Shown in pieces: positions 35,796 through 47,884 of a DNA stretch of 64,000 nucleotides (positions are counted from its first letter, which is position 1; each line of letters starts with the position of its first letter). This DNA is from Salvia splendens (taxonomy: Eukaryota > Streptophyta > Magnoliopsida > Lamiales > Lamiaceae), in contig NC_056051.1 in NCBI RefSeq assembly GCF_004379255.2, positions 27,087,267 to 27,151,266 on the forward strand, given 5' to 3'. The translations under genes were made by a program, and so were the position numbers. A model generated the notes under the pieces. The model was not told the DNA's origin, ran no database searches, and saw only the letters and a program-made list of their open reading frames with translations.

Positions 35796-38719
35796 ATGGG
35801 TTTCTCTCCTTTCCCATTTCTACTCACTCTCCTGCTCACATTCGCCGCCGCCGACGAGCTCACCTCACTGCTCGACCTCAAAGCCAGCCTCGACCCAGAA
35901 AACCTGCATTTGGGCTCATGGGTCGTCTCCGGCGACCCGTGCGGCGGCACCTTCGAGGGCGTCGCCTGCAACGAGAGGAAGCAGGTGGCCAACATCACGC
36001 TGCAGGGGAAAGGGCTCGCCGGAAAACTGTCGCCGGCGGTGGGGGGACTGCAGCACTTGACCGGTTTGTATCTGCATTACAATTCCTTGTACGGACAAAT
36101 ACCCGTGGAGCTGGCTAGCTTGGCTGAGCTCACCGATTTGTACCTCAATGTGAATAATTTCTCCGGCGAGATTCCGCCGGAGCTCGGAAACATGCAGAAT
36201 CTTCAAGGTCTGTAGCGGTAACGGTTGGTGCTTGAGGTTTCTGTTTAAAGATTGGATATTTTTCTTTGATACTTGCTTTTTTTCAATTTTTTAGGAATTC
36301 GTTAGAAATTTTAATTTTTCAATTGAAGTATTTTAGACGTTTGGTGGGATATTGTAGTCTCATTGAAGACTAATCCCATCAAAATTCTGGTTTTCTCATT
36401 TGATTACAGTAGTAACTAGTAAGGGAAAAGGAACAAATAATCTTATATTGAAATGAGCTATAAGACTTTGGCCTTTTCGTGATGTTTTAAACTTTAATCA
36501 CTTTTTGAAGTCAAGTTTTGGTGTTCAAATTGAGGTTCTGGCCCCTTTGGTGGGATGTTGTAGTATCTTTTTAGACCAATTTCAATACAGTTCTGGTTTA
36601 TTCATTTGTTTCCAGTAGTTTGGGGAGAAGGAAGAACTGATCTTATACTGAAATGTGGTACAAGATTTTGTATTCAGTCCCAAAATATCATTTTCTTGAA
36701 AGATCTGATAAATTGCGGTTTCTGTTTAAAGATGAGACCTTTCTTTAATACTTGTTGTTTGTCAATCTTAGAACTTTGTTAGAAATTTGGATTTTCAAAT
36801 TGAAGTATCTTACACATTTGGTGGGATATTGTAGTCTCTTTATAGACCATTTGTTTACTGAAATGAGCTATAAGATTTTGGCCCGTTTCTCTATCTTTCT
36901 CCCATTCTTGAAGTTTTAATCACTTTCTGAAGTGAAGTTTTGGTATCTATATAGTTTTGCAGCTGTGCTATAACCAGCTGACAGGGAGTATACCCACAGA
37001 GATAGGTTCTCTGAAGAAGCTGAATGTTCTAGCCCTCCAATCCAATTTGTTGAGTGGTGCAATCCCAGCCAGATTGGGCAATTTGGGGGTCTTGATGAGG
37101 CTAGACCTCAGTTTCAACCGCCTCTTCGGATCAATCCCTACCAAACTGGCTGATGCACCGTTGCTCGAAGTCTTGGATGTTCGGAACAACGCCCTCTCTG
37201 GCAATGTGCCTCTCGGTAATGACATACTTTTCTCTTCTTTTACACGATTGTATCAGTTTTAATAAATGGATGTTAATTTTTTATGGTATTTGATGATTGA
37301 AGCTCTGAAGAGGCTGGTGGATGGGTTTCAGTATGATAACAATCCTGGGCTGTGTGGGTCTGGTTTCGCTTCTCTGAGGAGCTGTACTGATTCGGAACGT
37401 CCCAACTCGGAGAGGCCGGAGCCTTATGCTGGAGGAGGGGATGGTCTCTCAACCAAGAATATACCAGAGACTGCTGATCTGAATTTGAACTGCAGCCAGA
37501 GTTCTTGCTCCAAGAAATCTAAGACCTCGTTGGCTGTTGGCATTGTGGTAGCTTCTGTTGTTGCGTCGGCTGTAGGCATTCTGATGTTTGCACTCTACCG
37601 CAGGCGGAAGCAGAAGCTTGGTAGTGCATTTGAAATGTCTGAGAGCCGGCTCAGTACTGACCGTGCCAAGGAGGGTTATAGAAAGAACGGATCTTCTCCA
37701 CTTTTCAGCCTTGAGTACTCGAATGGATGGGATCCGTTGGCTGAGGATCGCCGTTTTGGTGGCATGCAAGAAGCTATGCAGAGCTTTAGGCTTAACCTGC
37801 AGGAGGTCGAGACAGCTACTCAGTACTTTGCTGATAAGAATTTACTGGGGAGGAGTAGCTACTCGGTGACGTATAGAGGCACTTTAAGAGATGGATCTGT
37901 TGTTGCTGTTAAGAGGATTACGAAGAGTAGCTGCAAGTCGGAGGAAGCTGAGTTCTTGAAGGGATTGAACATCCTCACCTCGCTGAGGCATGAGAATTTG
38001 GTGATGCTTAGAGGGTTTTGCTGTTCTAGAGGCCGCGGTGAATGCTTCCTCGTTTATGATTACATACCGAATGGGAGTTTGTTCCGTTATCTTGATGTCA
38101 AGGAGGGCGAAGGTGATGTTCTCGAGTGGTCCGCCAGAGTTTCTATTATCAATGGGATAGCCAAAGGTATCATTCTTACAAATACTTCTAGTTGTGCATT
38201 CCATAGCTAAGAAAAATCGGAATCTGAAGTTTTTCGTTAACTTGAACAGGCGTAGAGTATCTGCACGGGTGCAAGGTGAACAAGCCGGCTATGGTTCATC
38301 AGAACATCACAAGCAAGAACGTGCTCATCAACCAGTGGTCGAAGCCCTTGCTAGCGGACTCGTGCCTGCACAAGCTTCTCACTGATGACACGGTCTTCTC
38401 GGCTCTCAAAGCCAGTGCTGCCATGGGGTATCTTGCACCCGAGTACACGAACACTGGCCGTTTCACTGAGAAAAGCGATGTGTACGCTTTTGGGGTGCTT
38501 CTCTTCAAGATCCTGTCCGGGAAGAGGAAATATGTGGCTTCCATGCGCGCTTCTGCTGAGTCGTGCAGCCTGGACTTCATGGATGCGAATCTCCACGGGG
38601 CGTTCAAGGAATCCGAAGCTGCTATGCTTGCAAATCTTGCTCTCGTGTGCACCCACGAATCTCCGGAAGAGAGGCCGTCAATGGAAACAGTTGTACGCGA
38701 ACTGTCCCTACTAAACTGA
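35796..38719 (+). CDS. LRR receptor-like kinase with degenerate catalytic motifs
   Basis: Four exons, 35796-36207, 36955-37215, 37303-38166 and 38250-38719, give 668 aa. Order: signal peptide (FPFLLTLLLTFAAADE), LRRNT_2 cap with GDPCGGTFEGVAC, about five LRRs (for example LTDLYLNVNNFSGEIPPELG), a juxtamembrane cysteine region, one transmembrane helix (LAVGIVVASVVASAVGILMF), then a kinase domain. The ATP-binding lysine is present (VVAVKR). However, HRD reads HQN (MVHQNITSKNVLI) and DFG reads DSC (LADSCLHKL), so phosphotransfer is unlikely; APE is kept (LAPEY). It most resembles Arabidopsis At5g51560, which from memory has the same changes. Role unknown, probably a plasma-membrane signalling scaffold or co-receptor. 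Confidence 0.9.
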
Positions 38720-38839
38720 GTCGCGGATATCAGAAGTCGCGTCGTTACTTAGCTTTCGAAGATGTACTAGTTTTAGTATGTGTAGACTTGTACTAACCAC
38801 TTACTAGGGATGATCAGGTTGAATTTGTTGTAGTTTTAG

Positions 38840-39504
38840 TGTTATGAAAGTATGCAAAAGATCGATGATGACAACCATGCGAAAAAGAAAGAACACTAGA
38901 GTTTTACGTGGTTCGATCGTAAGATCTACGTCCACGGCCAAAGGCAATATGATTCAGTATATTGAGAAATATGCAGAGATTTACAATCACTCAAGAACTC
39001 TCTCCAAGAACTCAACACCTCTAATCTAATTCTAAACCAAGAACTAATCAAGTGATAGTTTGGAGACTCTTTTCTTGAATATCGAAGTAGCTGATTAACT
39101 ATTTCAGATGCAGCCTTCGTCTGCTTTATATCAGTCCCTTCATCCTCCAACGGCTCTCTTGAGATGTTAGTTATCAAATCAGTTATAACTGTTCCAACGG
39201 CTACTTCCCGTTTCTTGGTTTGCATCAACATGCCGAAGTGCTGCATGATGCCGAAGTGCTGCATGATGCCGAAGTGCTGCATGATGCCGAAGCTCAGTAA
39301 AATACCGAGCTCAATGAAATGCCGAGCTCAATAAAACGCCGAGCTCAATAAAACGCCGAGCTCAATAAAACGCCGAGCTCAATAATATGCCGAGCTCAAT
39401 AATATCTTGAACGAGCTCAACCTCTAACAAATCTGCAGCTGTTGAGAATGACATTGATTTTAGCTTGCTGCATCCATCGGTGATTGTGAGATTATACTCC
39501 AACA
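38840..39504 (-). repeat. Copia LTR, left (3' LTR of the element)
   Basis: This 665-bp LTR starts TGTTATGAAAG and ends ATACTCCAACA on the plus strand, so it has TGTT/AACA ends. It contains short tandem repeats of GCCGAAGTGCTGCATGAT (39231-39290) and GCCGAGCTCAATAAAAC (39300-39400). The adjoining TTTGTTGGAG/AAGGTGGAGT on the minus strand is the polypurine tract side. Confidence 0.9.
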
Positions 39505-39566
39505 AACTCCACCTTAATCTCAGAATCAACAATGAATCATAATCCTCTGACAAAACCTCAAACTCA

Positions 39567-42377
39567 TCACTCCACAAGTCCCACCAGCCCCAAGCAGTAT
39601 TTAAACTTCATGGCTGGCAACGGCTTTGTCAACATATCAGCCGCATTATGCTCAGTAGATATTTTCACCATCTTGACTTCACCTCTCTGTATTTCATCCC
39701 TTATGAAGTGCATCCGCACATCTATGTGCTTACTTCTTTCGTGAAACACTTGGTGTTTGGCAAGGCATAAGGCGCTGCTGCTGTCACAGTTTATCTCCAC
39801 TGTATCTTGCTTCTCCCCAAAATCTTCTAGGATTCCCTTCAGCCATATTGCTTCTTTCACAGCCTCTGTCATTGCCATGTACTCAGCTTCCGTAGTAGAT
39901 AAAGCAACCACATGTTGTAATCCAGATTTCCAGCTTATAGCAGTGCCATTTAGGGTGAACACATATCCAGTTTGAGATCTCCTATTATCTCTATTTGATG
40001 CATAATCAGAATCGCAAAACCCCACCAGTGCTCCACCTTGATCCTTACAATCTGCTTTGTACAACAGACCATAATCTGAAGCACCCTTCAAGTATCTGAG
40101 CAACCACTTCAATGCTATCCAATGCTCTCTCCCATGGTCTGACATAAATCGGCTAGTAACACTTATAGCCTGAGCCAAATCTGGCCTTGTGCATAGCATT
40201 GTGTACATTATGCTTCCTATGATGTTTGCATAAGGTATCTTGCTCAGCTCTCTCCTCTCTGAGTCATTCTTTGGTTTCTGATCCATGCTCAACTTAAAGT
40301 GAGCAGCCAATGGTGTAGAGACAGGTTTGAAGTCATCAGCCTGAAATTTCTTCAAAACTCTCTGGATGTAATTCCTCTGCAACAACCTGAGCTCTCTCTT
40401 TGGCCTATCCCTCAGTATATCCATGCCAAGGATTCTCCTTGCATTTCCAAGATCCTTCATTTCAAACTTGGATTCCAGTTCAGCCTTGATTCTCTCAATC
40501 ACTCCCAGATCTGCTCCTGCCACAAGCATATCATCAACATACAAAAGTAGAAAAGCAATTGGTACACCATTCCTTTCTCTGATGTAAACACAGCTATCAT
40601 ACTGCGATTTTCTGAAACCAATACTCATCATATGCTCATCAAACTTGAGATACCACTGCCTACTACTTTGCTTCAATCCATACAAACTTCTCTTGAGCAA
40701 ACACACTTTGTCTTCATTCCCAGCCTCCATGAACCCCTCGGGTTGATGCATATATATTGTTTCTTCAAGTTCACCATGCAAGAAGGCTGTCTTGACATCG
40801 AGTTGGTGTAACTCCCAATCATACTTTGCAACAAGAGCAAGCAATATCCTGATGGAACTGTGTTTTACAACCGGAGAGAACACATCATTATAATCAATCC
40901 CCTCTTCTTGAGTGAATCCTCTAGCAACAAGCCGTGCCTTAAACCTGACACTTTCAACTTCACCAACTTCAATCTTCATCTTGAAGATCCATTTGCAGCT
41001 AATAAGCTTTTGGGTCCCTGGATTCTTCACCAAAATCCAAGTATGGTTTTTGAGTAGTGACTGGATCTCTTCTCTCATAGCTGCAAGCCATTTCTCCTTT
41101 TCCTTACTCGACATAGCTTCAGCATAGGTGGATGGCTCTAAGCACTCCAATACCTCAGCAACACAGAGAGCAAAAAAACTCATCTCATAATCACTGAACC
41201 TGGCTGGCTTTCTGATCTCTCTTCTGTTTCTGTCCCTGGCTATAATATGTGATCTCTGATCATCATCAATCTGATCTTGTTGCTGGGGTTGCTGTGGACT
41301 TGAAGCTTTATGGGAGCTTGAAGCTCCACCTCCATTCTGATCATCTGGATCACTAGGTGGTGGCTGGCCATGCTGAACTTCTTGATCAATAGATATTCTT
41401 TCACCCATCTGATCCTCAGTCTTCAAGAATGGCATATGATGCTCATGGAAGACCACATCTCGGCTCACAATTATCTTCTTGTTCCCCTCTTCAGTGCACC
41501 ACAACCTGTACCCTTTTACTCCATGTTGGTAACCAACCATCACACATTTCTGAGCCCTTGCATCAAGCTTTCCCTGCTTGCAGTGGGCATATGCTCTACA
41601 ACCGAACACCTTGAACTGATTGTACTCTCTATCTCCACCATACCATCTGACATCTGGGATTTCATTTCCTATAGCTGATGATGGAGAATTGTTAATTAGC
41701 ACTGCAGCAGTACACACTGCCTCCCCCCAGAACATCTTTGGCAAGCCTGATGACAAAAGCATGCATCTGACTCTATCGAGGAGTGTTCGGTTCATTCTTT
41801 CAGCAACTCCGTTTTGTTGCGGATTGGCCGGGACTGTCCTATGCCTTTGTATCCCATTTGATTTGCAGAAAGACTCAAAATCTTCAGATAAGAACTCCAG
41901 CCCGTTATCAGTCCTCAAGCACTTGAGAGTGGTGGATTTCTTCAGCTTCATCTCTGTGCACCATTCTCTGAATTTTTCAAATGCTTGTGACTTCTGCTTT
42001 AGGATGTATATCCAGACTTTTCTGCTATAATCATCTATTATCGACATGAAATACCTGCCTCCTCCCATAGAAGCAGGCTGAGCTGGACCCCATAAATCAC
42101 AATGCGCATAGTCAAGAGGTAATTTGGAGGTGTGTTTACCAGCCTTGTATGGTAGCTTCTTGCTCTTTCCCAGAGCACAGTGTTCACATTCCTTGAACCT
42201 CTGATCACTTCCAGCCGGAATGACCCCTTTCTGGATCAGTTCTCTCATCCCACTTTCTCCAAGATGGCCGAGCCTCTTGTGCCACAGACTCATATCAGAG
42301 TCCTCTGCAAGATTCACTGAAGCAACAACAGTTTCTGCTACTAGATAGTATAAACTGTTTCTTCTCTCAGCAATCAG
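39567..42377 (-). CDS. Copia pol: GAG-pre-integrase, integrase, reverse transcriptase, RNase H
   Basis: The open frame of more than 900 codons starts abruptly at the nested insertion (42377) and ends at 39567. Order: LWHKRLGHLG (pre-integrase, His), CEHCALGKSKKLPY (zinc), then integrase with DYAHCDLWGP, CLRTDNGLEF and QQNGVAERMNRTLL (DDE residues). A proline- and glutamine-rich linker follows, then RT blocks DVKTAFLHGELEETIYMHQP and LLLYVDDMLVAGAD. RNase H blocks are VGFCDSDYASNRDNRRSQTG and STTEAEYMAMTEA. No internal stop is present. The frame is separated from gag by the gypsy-type insertion, so it no longer forms one polyprotein. These are enzymes of an endogenous plant retrotransposon. 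Confidence 0.93.
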   Translation of the reverse strand: MIAERRNSLYYLVAETVVASVNLAEDSDMSLWHKRLGHLGESGMRELIQKGVIPAGSDQRFKECEHCALGKSKKLPYKAGKHTSKLPLDYAHCDLWGPAQPASMGGGRYFMSIIDDYSRKVWIYILKQKSQAFEKFREWCTEMKLKKSTTLKCLRTDNGLEFLSEDFESFCKSNGIQRHRTVPANPQQNGVAERMNRTLLDRVRCMLLSSGLPKMFWGEAVCTAAVLINNSPSSAIGNEIPDVRWYGGDREYNQFKVFGCRAYAHCKQGKLDARAQKCVMVGYQHGVKGYRLWCTEEGNKKIIVSRDVVFHEHHMPFLKTEDQMGERISIDQEVQHGQPPPSDPDDQNGGGASSSHKASSPQQPQQQDQIDDDQRSHIIARDRNRREIRKPARFSDYEMSFFALCVAEVLECLEPSTYAEAMSSKEKEKWLAAMREEIQSLLKNHTWILVKNPGTQKLISCKWIFKMKIEVGEVESVRFKARLVARGFTQEEGIDYNDVFSPVVKHSSIRILLALVAKYDWELHQLDVKTAFLHGELEETIYMHQPEGFMEAGNEDKVCLLKRSLYGLKQSSRQWYLKFDEHMMSIGFRKSQYDSCVYIRERNGVPIAFLLLYVDDMLVAGADLGVIERIKAELESKFEMKDLGNARRILGMDILRDRPKRELRLLQRNYIQRVLKKFQADDFKPVSTPLAAHFKLSMDQKPKNDSERRELSKIPYANIIGSIMYTMLCTRPDLAQAISVTSRFMSDHGREHWIALKWLLRYLKGASDYGLLYKADCKDQGGALVGFCDSDYASNRDNRRSQTGYVFTLNGTAISWKSGLQHVVALSTTEAEYMAMTEAVKEAIWLKGILEDFGEKQDTVEINCDSSSALCLAKHQVFHERSKHIDVRMHFIRDEIQRGEVKMVKISTEHNAADMLTKPLPAMKFKYCLGLVGLVE

Positions 42378-43647
42378 TGATGTGTAATTTTAGAGCTTTT
42401 ATATTAATGGATTATTAACACACAAGTTTAATAAAATAACTCTAATATTACAACGATTCTGCAAGAATACAGAGTCGACTGTAGTACTTCGAGTGTCGAA
42501 CCACAGGGAGGCGTACGGTTATCTAATAAGGTTTGACGAGATTAATACACAATTTAAAAACTAAAGCTACAAACTAAAGACTATTCGAACGGGAACATAT
42601 GTCACTCCAAGTTGCTCACTAGACTTGTATCGTTCTACACCTTTAACAATGAAACATAAGAAGGGATTAAAACATCAACCTAATCGCGTACACTGAACAT
42701 GTTTGCGACGTATAGTTCACAGTCAGCTGAACACTTGTTCCATGAACTAATTTTCAATGTCTATAAACTCCTGCGGAAGCGCGGTGAGACATAAACATCT
42801 ACTATGATCACCTACTTAATCCACTATCAAATTATCCCCTGAACAGTTCTAATTCGATAGCACACCAACAATCAATCAATCCTAAACTATGTTAAAGAGA
42901 CAATAGTTAAGGAATTAACAACACTACATCTTTAGCAAGAAAACGAAGAGTTTAATCAAAGCAAACATTGTTGGTATCAAAACACATTATTCGATGGTGT
43001 GAAAACATCCATACAAGCCTAGATTACAACTTGGAGCAACTTAGAGAGCTTAGCCTAAAAACATGGTGAAATATGCAATAAAAACCGTAGGAAGCATGCT
43101 CTCGTTGAGTGAAATTGGGATTCGGAAACGGAGGTCGGAATGATTGCCTTTCTTCAATATTTGTTGAATAATCAATGCTTCTCTCCCTGACACCTTTTCT
43201 TTTCTTTCTCCCAGCCGTCCACTCACGCCCCCTCCCCTGACACCTTTTGCCCTTTTTCTTCTTTTTTTCCCAAAACTGCCGACAACTGCAAAAATGCAGT
43301 TGAAAACGCCTCACCCGGCCGGGTATAATTATTAGGCATAAAATTCACCCGGCCGGGTGGCCAATTTTTAGGACTTGCTGGAATTTTCGTAGTGTGAACC
43401 TCCTACCCGGCCGGGTGGAATTATTAGGCATAAAATACACCCGGCCGGGTGCCTCATTTTGAGCACTTTCTGCCCTGTCTGTCAACTTGGAAATTTTGCA
43501 CAACTTTTTCACCATCCGAGCTTCATTCCTGGTTTCTTTTCACCATTCATTCATTTTCCTACACCATAAAACATACTTTTGCAAGCATCAAACTATATAA
43601 ATCATGTAAAGTTAGGGGAATAAAAATGTACAATTTGATTCACATCA
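42378..43647 (-). repeat. Gypsy-type LTR, left (3' LTR)
   Basis: This 1,270-bp LTR is near-identical to 45423-46692. It contains four ACCCGGCCGGGT palindromes at 43313, 43347, 43405 and 43439. It differs from the right LTR mainly in a small patch at about 42758-42810. Confidence 0.9.
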
Positions 43648-45422
43648 AATACCCCCAAACTTATTTGCTTGCTGGTCCTCGAGCAAGATCACAATAAACA
43701 CAAAACTTTAAAGCTCAGCTCACAAAAGTTTTCATAAGAGTGAATCACGTAGAGACGTGAATGACATAATATAAACCCCCAACAATCCCAATCAAGATTT
43801 CCCACTCTCATGAACCATCACTTATCAACCTAGAACTTCAAGTCATGGTGCATTTCAAAGTAAGTCCAAACATGTGATCATACAACTCAAACCGTCATCA
43901 TTGACTCATCAAGCATTACTTATCACATAGACTCGCGGATTTCAAATCAAACTTCTTTAACTCTACCAAGCTATTTACAAAACATCCACAAAATGTCAAC
44001 AATAAGGTCCAAGGTCTTAATTCAAGGTTGTAATGGGGCTAAGGATGAGGTAGGATAAATATGGATACTGAGCTCAAAAGCTACACATTTGAGTGTCAAA
44101 TTCTTCCCTCCTACACTTCCTTCCAAAGATCAATCAACGAAAAAAATTTACAACCAAACTCGAACTCCCTCAAACTTGAGATCTATTTTAGACAAGATTA
44201 CATCTTAAAAACAAATAGAAGCTCTAACTTTATTTCACAATTTTTTTCTTTTTTTTTTTGATAAAGACCTCGACTTTTGCAAATTTGGAGGTCGTCTTTT
44301 TCTTTCTTTTTGTTTCTTTTTTTTTCTAGGAACTTCATTCTTTTCACTTAAACATTACATCAAGTCTAAAAATGTCTACACTTTACAATTCACCACCCAA
44401 CACTCAAAACTCAAATCACCAAAGCTCAAACTTGTTTTTAGCACCCAAATAGTAGCAAGGTCCATTGATGATGCTAAAATGAGGTTTAATTAAGTGGCTA
44501 AGTGATTGGCTAAGTGTTTACACAAATGATAGGAAATTAAGCTCAAAGTGGCTTCTAGGGGATCATGTGTAGGACAAGGCATGTGATCATTTGGCCATGG
44601 AGTTCATCCTAGTGCCTTATCCTCCCAAATCATTGACACAAATGAATACAAGCGGTTCACTCGATAAAGCAAATCAATCCAAGATAATATCCACAAGACA
44701 TGTAATTTTCATACTCTCCTCAACTTAAGAAATCGGCTGTAATCACAACATGCTTTTTCAAATAAATTCATGCACAAATTCCATCCATCCTAAGTTTTAA
44801 AGATCAAGTAAAATCAAGCAGGAATTCCCAACCAGAAAGCCGAAGATCTAGCATGCACCCGTCAATTACATGATTCAAAACACTCTTATCATACAATACA
44901 CCTCACAAACATGCATCATGCAAAGAAACTCATTCAACCCCCCCAAACTTGAATGCTTCATTGTCCTCAATGCAAGCAAAAAGAACTTAAAAAGTAAAGG
45001 GAAAAGAAGACTCCCCCAAACTTGGCATAATGTCCATAGTGCATTCGGGTGGGTGGGTGGGTGTATTTTCCTTTGTAGGTGTGCTTCCTCATAAGCTCGA
45101 ATGTGAATCCTATCTCCACGTTGCTCCTACAAAAAGAAAAATTAAAACAACAAAAAGAAAACAAAATACTCAATTCATAAAAATACATCGAAGGAAAGAA
45201 TTGAGCGAACAAAACCCTCAATTTATTAAGAGAAAAAAAAAACTAAAAACTCATTGGGTTGCCTCCCAACTAGCGCCTTTGTTTAAAGTCGTTGGCTCGA
45301 CTTAGTCTTCTAGCAACAACTCTGAAACAAAAAATAAAATGTTAGAAAACTATACAAAAATAAAAATAAAAAGAATCCTAAATTAAATAACCAGTTGCCT
45401 CCCCGGCAACGGCGCCAAAACT
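43648..45422 (-). other. Non-coding interior of the gypsy-type element
   Basis: No frame longer than about 90 codons and no retroviral-type domain is found on either strand. Poly-T/poly-A runs occur at 44240-44340. The motif CCCCCAAACTTG appears at 43651, 44940 and 45013, echoing the polypurine tract. The region probably holds packaging and primer signals only. Confidence 0.7.
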
Positions 45423-46692
45423 TGATGTGTAATTTTAGAGCTTTTATATTAATGGATTATTAACACACAAGTTTAATAAAATAACTCTAATATTACAACG
45501 ATTCTGCAAGAATACAGAGTCGACTGTAGTACTTCGAGTGTCGAACCACAGGGAGGCGTACGGTTATCTAATAAGGTTTGACGAGATTAATACACAATTT
45601 AAAAACTAAAGCTACAAACTAAAGACTATTCGAACGGGAACATATGTCACTCCAAGTTGCTCACTAGACTTGTATCGTTCTACACCTTTAACAATGAAAC
45701 ATAAGAAGGGATTAAAACATCAACCTAATCGCGTACACTGAACATGTTTGCGACGTATAGTTCACAGTCAGCTGAACACTTGTTCCATGAACTAATTTTC
45801 AAAGATATTAAACTCCTGCGGAAGCGCGGGAGTAAAAGATCCTCTACTATGATCACCTACTTAATCCACTATCAAATTATCCCCTGAACAGTTCTAATTC
45901 GATAGCACACCAACAATCAATCAATCCTAAACTATGTTAAAGAGACAATAGTTAAGGAATTAACAACACTACATCTTTAGCAAGAAAACGAAGAGTTTAA
46001 TCAAAGCAAACATTGTTGGTATCAAAACACATTATTCGATGGTGTGAAAACATCCATACAAGCCTAGATTACAACTTGGAGCAACTTAGAGAGCTTAGCC
46101 TAAAAACATGGTGAAATATGCAATAAAAACCGTAGGAAGCATGCTCTCGTTGAGTGAAATTGGGATTCGGAAACGGAGGTCGGAATGATTGCCTTTCTTC
46201 AATATTTGTTGAATAATCAATGCTTCTCTCCCTGACACCTTTTCTTTTCTTTCTCCCAGCCGTCCACTCACGCCCCCTCCCCTGACACCTTTTGCCCTTT
46301 TTCTTCTTTTTTTCCCAAAACTGCCGACAACTGCAAAAATGCAGTTGAAAACGCCTCACCCGGCCGGGTATAATTATTAGGCATAAAATTCACCCGGCCG
46401 GGTGGCCAATTTTTAGGACTTGCTGGAATTTTCGTAGTGTGAACCTCCTACCCGGCCGGGTGGAATTATTAGGCATAAAATACACCCGGCCGGGTGCCTC
46501 ATTTTGAGCACTTTCTGCCCGGTCTGTCAACTTGGAAATTTTGCACAACTTTTTCACCATCCGAGCTTCATTCCTGGTTTCTTTTCACCATTCATTCATT
46601 TTCCTACACCATAAAACATACTTTTGCAAGCATCAAACTATATAAATCATGTAAAGTTAGGGGAATAAAAATGTACAATTTGATTCACATCA
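45423..46692 (-). repeat. Gypsy-type LTR, right (5' LTR)
   Basis: The copy has the same 1,270-bp length as the left LTR, with palindromes at 46358, 46392, 46450 and 46484. The primer site lies just to its left. Confidence 0.9.
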
Positions 46693-47864
46693 AATAGCAA
46701 GATTTTTCCATTAAGTGAGACATTCATATAGCCTTTTTCAGAAGAAAACCTGAAACCTCTAGATTCAAGCATGCCAAGTGAAATCAAATTCCTCTTAATC
46801 TCAGGAATGTACCTGACTTGAGTAAGCAGTTTTGTTGATCCATCATGAGCTCTCAATCTGATATCTCCAATGCCTTTGATGTAGCACATCTGATCATTCC
46901 CCAACATTACTGACCCGGTTGCCTCAGAAAGGTTTTCAAACCAAGCTTTGTTGGAACAAATATGGAAGCTGCACCCGGAGTCCATTATCCAAGAACTCTC
47001 TATCCCACCACTCACCACATTCATGATCTGGGGTGGATCTGTGTCTTCTGCAAGATCAGCCTGATTTTGGGTAGCCTTCTCTTCGTTTTGCTTCCTTTTC
47101 CACGAGTAGCAATCCCTTTTGAGATGCCCAGGTTTCTTGCAGTAATGACAGCTTCGCTTCTCCTCATTTTGCTTCTGATACTTAGGCTTTTGATTCTGAT
47201 TGAATTTCTTTTTCTTGCCTTTGAAAGCCTTTACATTCAAGGCTTGACTGCCACTTCCTTCATTTGTCGTCGAAGAGTTCTTTTCCAGCTCCTTTGATCG
47301 AAGAGCACACTGAACTTCTTCATATGTGATGCCAGATTCTGCATTCCGGCCAAACAGCATTGCATCTTTAAGATGCTGGAATGTTTTGGGAAGAGCGTTC
47401 AAGAGCAAGATGGCCTTGTCTTCATTCTTCATGGGGCCATCTACATTCTCCAAATCATCCAGATTCTTGCTGAAATCATCAATCTGCTCTGCGAAGGGTC
47501 GGTCTTCAAGAATCTTGTATGAAAAGAGGCGCTGCTTCATGTATAGGCGATTAGCAAGCGACTTGGTCATGTACAGCGCTTCGAGCTTCGTCCATACCCC
47601 ATGCGCTGTGGTTTCCTTCGCAACCTCGCGCAACACCTTGTCCGTGAGATTGAGAATAATGGCGCTATGGGCTTTCTTGGCAATCTCAGCCTTCTTCCTC
47701 ACGCTCTTCTCATCGAGATCTTCTTTTTCTTTCCCCTTCGGATCAATTGGCTCGATTGCTTCATCGAGCCCTTGCTGGATCAACAGAGCCTTCATCTTGA
47801 TCTGCCACAGACCAAAGTCATTCTTCCCCGAGAATTTCTCCGCTTCGAACCTCGTCGTCGCCAT
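46693..47864 (-). CDS. Copia gag and protease, interrupted at its 3' end
   Basis: The frame starts MATTRFEAEKFSGKNDFGLW at 47864 (an upstream ATG lies 3 codons earlier). It has the UBN2/gag domain (LNALPKTFQHLKDAMLFGRN), a CCHC zinc knuckle CHYCKKPGHLKRDC, and a protease site SSWIMDSGCSFHIC (Asp in DSG). It ends near YMNVSLNGKIL where the nested gypsy-type LTR begins, and then runs about 15 codons into that LTR. Before insertion it was continuous with the frame at 42377-39567. Confidence 0.9.
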
Positions 47865-47884
47865 CGATATCAACTCCGATTGCG

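Larger units (their letters stand above)
42378..46692 (-). mobile_element. Nested non-autonomous gypsy-type LTR element (LARD-like)
   Basis: The element is 4,315 bp with LTRs of exactly 1,270 bp at 42378-43647 and 45423-46692 (TGATGTG...CACATCA). On the minus strand the primer site next to the right LTR reads TGGCGCCGTTGCCGGGGA (about 45401-45420). This is complementary to the 3' end of plant tRNA-Asp. A polypurine tract AAGTTTGGGGGT lies beside the left LTR (43651-43665). The 1.8-kb interior has no gag or pol frame; it keeps short CCCCCAAACTT-like motifs. It splits the copia polyprotein between protease and integrase. Flanks ATCAG and AATAG are not a clean target duplication. Confidence 0.88.

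Noticed and set aside
42373..46697. Target site duplication of the nested gypsy-type element
   Set aside because: The flanks ATCAG and AATAG agree at only three of five positions, so I do not claim one.
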